The position numbers and the translations under genes were made by a program. The notes below the pieces were generated by a model. That model did not search any database. It was not told the origin of the DNA and worked only from the letters and a program-made list of their open reading frames with translations. Shown here piece after piece: positions 57,296 through 64,000 of a stretch of 64,000 bases of DNA. The stretch comes from Eopsaltria australis (lineage: Eukaryota; Chordata; Aves; Passeriformes; Petroicidae): positions 1-64,000 of the forward strand of contig JAVTVJ010000834.1 in NCBI GenBank assembly GCA_034509425.1, read 5' to 3'. Within the stretch, counting starts at the first letter, position 1. Every line of letters starts with the position of its first letter.

Positions 57296-58048
57296 AACAT
57301 TGTGGCTTTCTCATCTATCACCTCATTGCACTTGCAGCATTCCTACTTTCAGGAACTGGACTGTGTTTTGAGCTTTAAGAACACTCATCTGCTTTGGTCC
57401 TGAGTAAATGCTCAGGAAAGGAGGAACTTCTGTGGAATGAAGAGGTGGTTTCTGGTCTTTCAGACCTCCTGCTTTTCTGACCTCCAGGCCTTCTAGATGT
57501 TCTTTTGAGGGAATTTCCTCTTCCTCCACCTTGTGTCACTGTTGTCCATTACCACGGTAGCTCCTCTGTCATTGACTCCTGGATCTTCAGGACCATGTCT
57601 CTTCAGCTGGGCCCAGCAGCAACATCTGCTGTTGCTGCTTACCCTTTTCTACCCAAGAGGTCCCATGGGTCACCACCTGTGGCAGGGTGCAGCTGGCAGG
57701 AATGTGACACTGTAGGATAACTTCATCCATCTTTCCAAGCCGGCCAGCAAACACCACATGTTCTTGCTCTAGAGTCCAGTGCCCCTGGAGAAAGTAGGCA
57801 AGACATAGTAAAGAAGAGTAACCAGGGACCAGTTGGTGGCCTGCAAAAGATGACAGCCCCTTGTTCCACACACCTTCCTCTGAACTTGGGGCTTCCTTCC
57901 TTCTTTAGTCCAGAGTATCAAGTCTGAAGCGAGAGAGAGCAGAGGGAGCCAAGGCATCTCCCATGGAAGCAATAAGGAAAAGTCACCTTCTCTCTCTAAG
58001 TGTGTAATGTGCACAGGATGCAACTGCAGGTGCCAACAGATCAGTGAA
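57296..58048. other. Between the PsuK end and the ERV, nothing identified
   Basis: This presumably includes the 3' untranslated region of the PsuG-PsuK gene. No clear polyadenylation signal or other gene is recognised. Confidence 0.4.
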
Positions 58049-58473
58049 TGTGGGGATGGATGAGGCTGACAGCAGGCCTGAAAGCCTCTCGGACATGGAC
58101 TTGAAAGCGATCAGAATTTACCCGTGAGAAAGCCCTGTGAGAAAGCAATGGTATGAACACCTGCAGCCACAGTGGGGGACAGCCAAGAAGATAACCAGAG
58201 AAGATGTTTTGCACCCAGAGATGGCCTTGCAGAAGAGCATCAAGAATGTGGTGGAGGATTTATAGTGTGTAGTTGACTGCTTGTATGGCTTGTTAATGTG
58301 CTGGGAAAGTTCTTGTTATGAAGATAGCTTTAGTGTTGTTTTCCACACAGCTGATAGTAGCATGTTACAGTAGCTGGGAAAAAAGGGTATAAAGATGTTA
58401 GCATAGACTAATAAAGCACTTCTTCTTTGTCCTTGGACTACTCGCGTGTCGTGTGTCCGTCTCTACTGCGACA
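58049..58473 (+). repeat. 5' LTR of betaretrovirus-like ERV
   Basis: The 3' end (TACTGCGACA, 58473) is fixed by the primer site that follows. GGTATAAAGATG (about 58387) is TATA-like and AATAAAGC (about 58411) is the polyadenylation signal. The start at TGTGGGGATGG is my best guess, since the 3' LTR lies beyond the window. Confidence 0.65.
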
Positions 58474-58475
58474 AC

Positions 58476-58493
58476 TGGTGACCCCGACGTGAT
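58476..58493 (+). promoter_or_regulatory. tRNA-Trp primer-binding site
   Basis: TGGTGACCCCGACGTGAT is the classical tRNA-Trp-complementary primer site of avian retroviruses and lies two bases behind the LTR. Confidence 0.9.
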
Positions 58494-58777
58494 CCGTGAG
58501 CCCGATGTGATACAGCGCGATCGGCGAACCGACGCGATCTTCGGGGTCGGCGCGATCCCTTGGCCGACTTGTTCGGGACTGAACGGGATAAAAGATAAAG
58601 GTAATCCAAGGAGCCTGCCAAGAGAGCAGGACGCCTGCTTGAAAAAGTGGGAACCGAGCGGCAGGGCGAAGTGCCGCTGGAGACGGAGCCCAACGTAGCT
58701 TGAGAGCAGAGGATTCTGTTTTGGTCGACCGAACTTTGACACCTTGATTAAGGTGAGCCGTTAGGAACAAATTTAAT

Positions 58778-60904
58778 ATGGGTAATAATTTATCTAGCCA
58801 GGAAAAGACTGTGCTGTCTACATGGAAAGTTTTGTTAAAAAGCACAAGGGCTAACATAACAGATGATACATTGAAAAAAATGTTACTGTGGGCAAAATTG
58901 CATGATTTTCCAGCAGATGAGAGTGTTGCTTTTAGTGTAAGCTCCTGGAAAACTGTTAGAGATGAACTGTGAGAAGCTATTTCTCGGGGAGATAAAGAGG
59001 CACGAAAGTTGGCAAGAACCTGGCGCTCGCTCTTTGATGTTTTAAAGAAACGGAGAGAGGAGCAAGAAAAGAGAGGACAACCTAATGAAAAGACAGCTAT
59101 AAATCTTGTAGAGGATGAGCAGATGGAGTTAGAGGGGGGAGACGGGTGCTGTTCGGAGAGAGTGGCCCCTGACCTGCCTCAGACTCAGCCTGCTTCTGCT
59201 AAAAACAGCGGTGTTGCTGAAAGGTCGTATATCTCTCCAAAAGACTATGTGCTCCCCACTTATCCTTCTCCTAGAGACCTTGTATGGCAGGAGCGAGTGT
59301 ATCCCTCCCCTGCTGACCAATTAGCAAAAATGAGTTTAAAAGAGCAGAGAACAGACTCTGCCGCACAGCCTGCCACTGCGGCCCCCCCGCTTCCATCTCC
59401 ACAGCCTGTGCAGCCTCCTGCGGAACAGCCTTTGCAAACGTTTCCTCTACTGCCAAAGGACTCTGACACGGACAGTGATAGTGGGGAAGAAAGGGAAATT
59501 GATCGGGGAATCTCAGAGGCTGTGTCAATGCGGGAGCGTTCACAGGAGAGAGAGAGTGATCGTCGTCGCTCTAATAAGACTTGGAAAACCAGGCCCTGGA
59601 CACTGCCTCCTTGTCAGGTGACAGTGCAGCCGAGACAACCGGCTCGGTTTTGGGAACAAGTCAAACGTAAAACCCTTGAGTGTGGAGATTAGGAGCTGGT
59701 TGAAAGGCTGGGTATGCCTAATCTTAATAGTGATGTGTTTACAATTGACACTGAAATGATCGGTGAGGGGGCTGCTGGGGGGAGTGCTGGTGCAGGAGAC
59801 GGTGTTCACGCGTATCCCGTGTTTAAAGCTACACCAGGAACTAATCAGCAAGATAGTCACCAGGTGATTGCCTGGAGGGTAGTGCAGGATTTGCAAGAAA
59901 GAATTACTAAATATGGCCTGGGGTCTCCAGAAGTTATGCAAGTAATTCGAGTGATAAACACAGACTTGCTTGCACCTTTTGATATCAAGCACCTTGCTCA
60001 GGTGTTGTTTCAGCCCGTGCAGTTCGGAGTTTTTGAGAGTAACTGGAGACAGATGGCAGAGAGAGCCGCAGTAGACAATATGCACAGACCTCAGGACGAT
60101 CCTAAGTATGCAGTGGGATCTGATGCCTTGATAGGAAAGGGTGCATTTGCTAACCCGGACACACAAGCCCAATGGCATCCTTTGATCCTCGAACTATGTC
60201 AGAAGCTAGGAATGGGAGCATTGATAAAAACCACAGAAATAGCTTCTCCCAGACCTCGATTTGTAAAAGTAGTTCAAGGGACAAAGAAACCATTTTTGCA
60301 ATTTGCAGAAAGGATTTCAGCAGCCCTGGAGAGACAAGTTGAGGACAAACAGTTACGGCAGATCTTGTGTAAACAGTTAGCCCGGGAGAATACAAATGAG
60401 GATTGTAAAAAGGTGATTTATACCCTTCCAGGGGATCCTTCATTAACAGATATGGTTACAGCTTGTGCTAAGGTTGGGTCTGTGGAACATAAAATGACTG
60501 CTTTAGCAGCTGTTTTACGTCCAGCTCGGAAATGCTATGCATGCAGACGGCAAGAGCATTTGAAAACTGATTGTAAACAGACACAAACAGGGAAAAAGCA
60601 GAAGGGAACTGGGAATAGAGGGGCTCTCTCTTGTCAGCGATGTGGGAAAACTGGTCATTTTGCAAAACAGTGTAAATCCAGGTATCATATAAATAGACAA
60701 ACTTTGAGAAACCCGGGAAACGGGAAGCCGAGCGCACAGGGGAGGGGCGCTCAGACACAAGTACCTCCTCAAGGCCGGCTGCCCATTCCGGGCGCAGTGC
60801 CAAATCAGGGCACGATGCCAAATCAGGGCACGATGCCAATGCAGGCTTATTCAGCAGACTTAGTGGGAGCACAGCAAGCGCAACCGGAGTGGATGTTTCC
60901 GTAG
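58778..60904 (+). pseudogene. ERV gag with two in-frame stops
   Basis: The ATG opens MGNNLSSQEKTVLSTWK, with the Gly2 needed for myristoylation. One frame runs to 60904, broken by TGA (58970-58972) and TAG (59690-59692). After the matrix part comes a Pro/Ser/Asp-rich linker, then capsid (from about 59860: HQVIAWRVVQDLQER). A nucleocapsid with two C-x2-C-x4-H-x4-C knuckles (60532-60675) follows, and then a Pro/Gln-rich tail with repeated PNQGTM. In knuckle 1 (CYACRRQEHLKTDC) both usual glycines are Arg and Glu. Knuckle 2 (CQRCGKTGHFAKQC) is normal. Confidence 0.88.
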
Positions 60905-61557
60905 CAACAACAGTGACTCTGAATTCCAGCAAGATACACAAAGTTCCCTTGGATGCTCATGGACCACTAGGCCAGGGACTTAGTGCGTTGCTTGTAAGGA
61001 GATCTAGTGCTACTCTACTGGGAATTTTTGTGCATCCTAGAGTCATTGATGCTGATTTTATGAGACAAATTCATGCTATAATTTCTACTCCTACACCACC
61101 ACTTACTATTCCAGCAAAGACTCGTATTGCTCAACTTGTACCCTTTAAGTCATGTGTTCCTAAGACAGAGCAACGATCTCAGGGAGATGGATCCTTCGGA
61201 TCTACTGAGACTCCGCAAGTCTTCTGGACCCAGAACATCTCTGATCAGCGACCGCATATGACGTGCACCCTCACTCTGCCTGGTGCCAACCCATCATACG
61301 TTCGACTTCGAGGTTTGATTGATACTGGTGCTGACGTCTCCATCATTTCTTTTTCTGTGTGGCCTTCTACCTGGCCTCTGACTCCAGTGGGGTCAGTCAT
61401 TGCAGGGTTGGGAGGAATTACACAAAGCTACCTAAGCACACAACCTGTGCTAATTAGAAATGAGGAAGGACAAACAGCTACCATTCGTCCTTAGGTTGCC
61501 GCAGCACCACTGAACCTGTGGGGACGAGACGTGCTGGCAGCTTGGGGGGTTCAAATT
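60889..61557 (+). pseudogene. ERV dUTPase-protease
   Basis: The frame lies -1 to gag, as in betaretroviruses, where pro is made by ribosomal frameshifting. A dUTPase-like domain comes first (FVHPRVIDADF; IPAKTRIAQLVPF), then aspartic protease with LIDTGADVSII (about 61315). A TAG at 61492-61494 interrupts it. The same frame then continues to [12 protein letters not shown], the GRD motif near the protease end. Confidence 0.85.
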
Positions 61558-63542
61558 GGAACACATCCTTTATAGGGGTCAATATGCAGAAAAGCATCAG
61601 ACCTACGTTGCCATTGCGATGGCTCACTGATCAACCTGTGTGGGTTGCACAGTGGCCCCTGAATGAAGAAAAACTGACTGCACTTCAGAATCTGGTACAA
61701 GAGCAATTAGCACAGGGACACATTGAATATTCCACCAGTCCATGGAATACACCAGTTTTTGTGATAAAGAAAAAATCAGGATCATAGAGGTTGCTACAAG
61801 ACCTCAGGAAAATTAATGCAATAATAGAAAGTATGGGGGCACTGCAACCTGGAATGCCCTCACCTACAATGCTACCTACAGGGTGGGACATTTTGATTGT
61901 TGATTTAAAAGACTGTTTTTTCACAATTCCTTTGCATCCTCAGGATACACCGAGATTTGCATTCACTGTGCCTTCAATTAATAATGCTGAGCCTGTTAAG
62001 AGGTATCAATGGAGGGTTTTGCCTCAAGGTATGCGTAATAGTCCAAGTATTTGTCAATGGTATGTAGCCCAAGCTTTATCTAGGGTTCGAGAACGATTTC
62101 CTGGTTCATATTGTTATCATTATATGGATGATATACTAATAGCTGCACCGACTCGGGAAGAATTGCTGACAATACAGCCTCAGTTGCTTGCTGCCTTGCA
62201 TTCATATGGATTGCAAGTAGCTCCAGAAAAGGTACAACAATGTCCTCCTTAGAAATATTTGGGAGTCAAAATTTTAGAACAAACTGTGCAACATCAAAAT
62301 GTGCAATTTCGAAAATCCATCAGAACTTTAAATGATGCTCAACAGTTACTGGGTACTATCAATTGGTTGCATCCTTACTTGGGGCTAACCACGGCACAGT
62401 TGTCTCCTTTGTTTGATATCTTGAAAGGAGACTCAGGTTTAAATTCACCTCGAGCCTTGACTCCTAGAGCGCAGCAAGCACTGGAGGAGGTTCAGGCAGC
62501 AGTTTCCACACGACAAGTTTATAGAATTGATCCTTCTATTGATATCACAGTTTTTGTTACAATGCCAGATCTTCATCCTACAGGTATCATTGGCCAATGG
62601 GATATCCAGTGGCCTGACCCGTTGCATGTTTTAGAATAGATTTTCTTACCCCATCAGCCGAAAAAGACGGCCCCCACAATATTTGAACTAATTGCTCTAT
62701 TAATAATCAAATGTCGTCATAGGTGTCTGCAACTCATGGCTAAGGACCCTGATGAACTTATACTTCCAATCCAGCAAGAATATTTTGACTGGAGTTTTGC
62801 TAATAGCACTCCTCTCCAGTCAGCGCTGCAAAATTTTCCAAGACAAATTTCTTTCCAGCTACCTGGTCACAAATTACTGCAGTTGGCAAAGACAACTTCT
62901 TTGTCTTTGCGACCAAAAAATAGTCGTGTGCCACTGCAAGGGCCTACGGTTTTTACAGACGGGTCTGGAAGAACAGGTAAAGCCATTGTCACCTGGAAGG
63001 ATGACTCTGGATGGCAAGTACTGGAAAGTTGTGAGTCAGGCTCTGCTCAGCTTGTTGAACTGCGAGCTGTGACCATGGCATTCCAGCACTTTTCTCATGT
63101 GCCACTTAATCTTGTAACTAATTCTGCTTATGTGGCAGACATCACACAACGTCTAGATTGTTCTCTTTTGAAAGAAGTTAACAATGCTAATTTGTTTTCC
63201 CTATTGAAAGCTTTGTGGTCTGCGATTCAAAAAAGAGTGCATCCTTATTACATTTTGCACATTCGAAGTCACACTGCGTTGCCAAGCTTTATAGCAGAAA
63301 GTAACGCAAGGGCTGACAAACTTGCTAATCCAGTTTGGGCAACCCCTCAGCCTGACACAGTTGCACAAGCCAAGGCTTCACATGACTTTTTCCATCAGAA
63401 TGCACGCACTTTACAGAGACAATTTTCTCTCACATCTACTCAAGCTCGTGACATTGTTAGTTCCTGTCCCGACTGCCAAGGCTTTGTTACACCATTGCCT
63501 GTAGAGGTCAACCCTAGGGGTCTGCAAGCATTGCAGATTTGA
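61518..63542 (+). pseudogene. ERV pol: reverse transcriptase and RNase H
   Basis: The frame is -1 to pro. Reverse transcriptase has [30 protein letters not shown] and the catalytic YMDD (about 62122). RNase H has TVFTDGSGRTGKA (about 62947) and SNARADKLAN. The integrase HHCC domain starts at about 63385 (FFHQNARTLQRQF, SCPDC). In-frame stops are TAG 61785-61787, TAG 62250-62252, TAG 62637-62639 and TGA 63540-63542. In the RNase H segment LVTNSAYVADI the usual Asp before SAY is Asn. Confidence 0.9.
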
Positions 63543-64000
63543 CAGACAGATGTCACTCATGTAGCTGAATTTGGTCATCTCAAATATGTGCATGTTTCTA
63601 TTGACACCTTTTCTTCTGCTATGTGGGCATCTGCTCACACGGGGGAGAAAGGTCGTGATGCTATTGCTCATTGGCGGTTGGCTTTTGCAGTTTTAGGGGT
63701 ACCTTCATCTATAAAAACTGATAATAGTCCTGCTTATACCTCTGCAAAAACGAGGCAGTTTCTACAGCTATGGGGTGTTGAGCATACCTTTAGTATCCCT
63801 CATTCACCCACGGGCCAGGCTATCATTGAACGTGCTCATGGTACCCTGAAAAACATTTTGCAAAAACAAAAAGGGGGAATGATAGGGGAACCCCCACAAA
63901 GTAGACTGCAAAAGGCTTTGTATACAATCAATCATCTCACAGTGCCTTCTGATTCTAATATTCCTATATTTCTAAAGCATTTTCTTTCTTTGCAGTCGGA
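63543..64000 (+). pseudogene. ERV integrase core (runs off window)
   Basis: After the TGA at 63540 the same frame gives QTDVTHVAEFGHLKYVHVSI, then KTDNSPAYTS and GQAIIERAHGTLK. These correspond to the D,D-35-E catalytic core. The motif usually written TDNGPAY has Ser in place of Gly. No further stop occurs before the window edge. The C-terminal domain, env and 3' LTR lie beyond. Confidence 0.9.

Noticed and set aside
1..64000. CRISPR array, operons, prokaryotic genes
   Set aside because: There are no regular spacer-repeat arrays and no compact gene clusters. Exon-intron structure, CR1 and ERVs show vertebrate DNA.

Overview
The window looks like vertebrate nuclear DNA, most likely from a songbird. 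It has short exons in long introns, a GC-rich CpG-island promoter, CR1 fragments, and a heavy load of avian-type endogenous retroviruses (ERVs) and solo LTRs. I see no prokaryotic genes, CRISPR array or convincing RNA gene.

Left part (1-9.6 kb, minus strand): the 5' end of a makorin RING-finger gene (MKRN1-like). Coding exon 1 (8968-9128) lies in a CpG island beside an 8 x 10-bp minisatellite. Exon 2 (589-717) is 8.2 kb away across intron 1. Intron 1 holds a truncated LTR flanked by a perfect 271-bp direct duplication.

10.5-18.6 kb: a very young ERV (11169-17893; LTRs differ at one base in 368; 6-bp target duplication GCATGC) sits inside an older rearranged LTR-like repeat. Its interior is chimeric. 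It has an open gag without zinc knuckles, 2.8 kb without recognisable pol, a second polypurine tract with an LTR stub, an integrase N-terminal fragment, an env transmembrane-subunit fragment, then a 3' tail and LTR.

18.6-25.7 kb: intergenic sequence with three solo or probable solo LTRs.

25.8-57.3 kb, plus strand: a 17-exon eukaryotic pseudouridine-catabolism gene. A PsuG domain (pseudouridine-5'-phosphate glycosidase, exons 1-8) is fused to a PfkB/PsuK domain (pseudouridine kinase, exons 9-17). In bacteria these two enzymes turn pseudouridine into uracil and ribose-5-phosphate. Almost every exon is recognisable, but the gene is broken repeatedly: a lost donor (exon 3), a frameshift and a stop (exon 5), a 1.65-kb LTR inserted inside exon 14 with GCTAT target duplication, a frameshift and stop (exon 15), and a stop just after the GAGDS catalytic motif (exon 17). 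Its introns hold at least eight more LTRs, most with perfect target duplications.

58.0-64.0 kb: the 5' part of a betaretrovirus-like ERV (LTR, tRNA-Trp-type primer site, gag, dUTPase/protease, reverse transcriptase, RNase H, integrase) running off the window. Its in-frame stops fall mostly where tryptophan is expected, and several conserved glycines or aspartates are changed by single G-to-A steps, which suggests cytidine-deaminase editing.

The strongest observations are the decaying PsuG-PsuK gene with an LTR in an exon, the chimeric young ERV, the hypermutation-like pattern in the second ERV, and the 271-bp duplication, which may be biology or an assembly haplotype switch.
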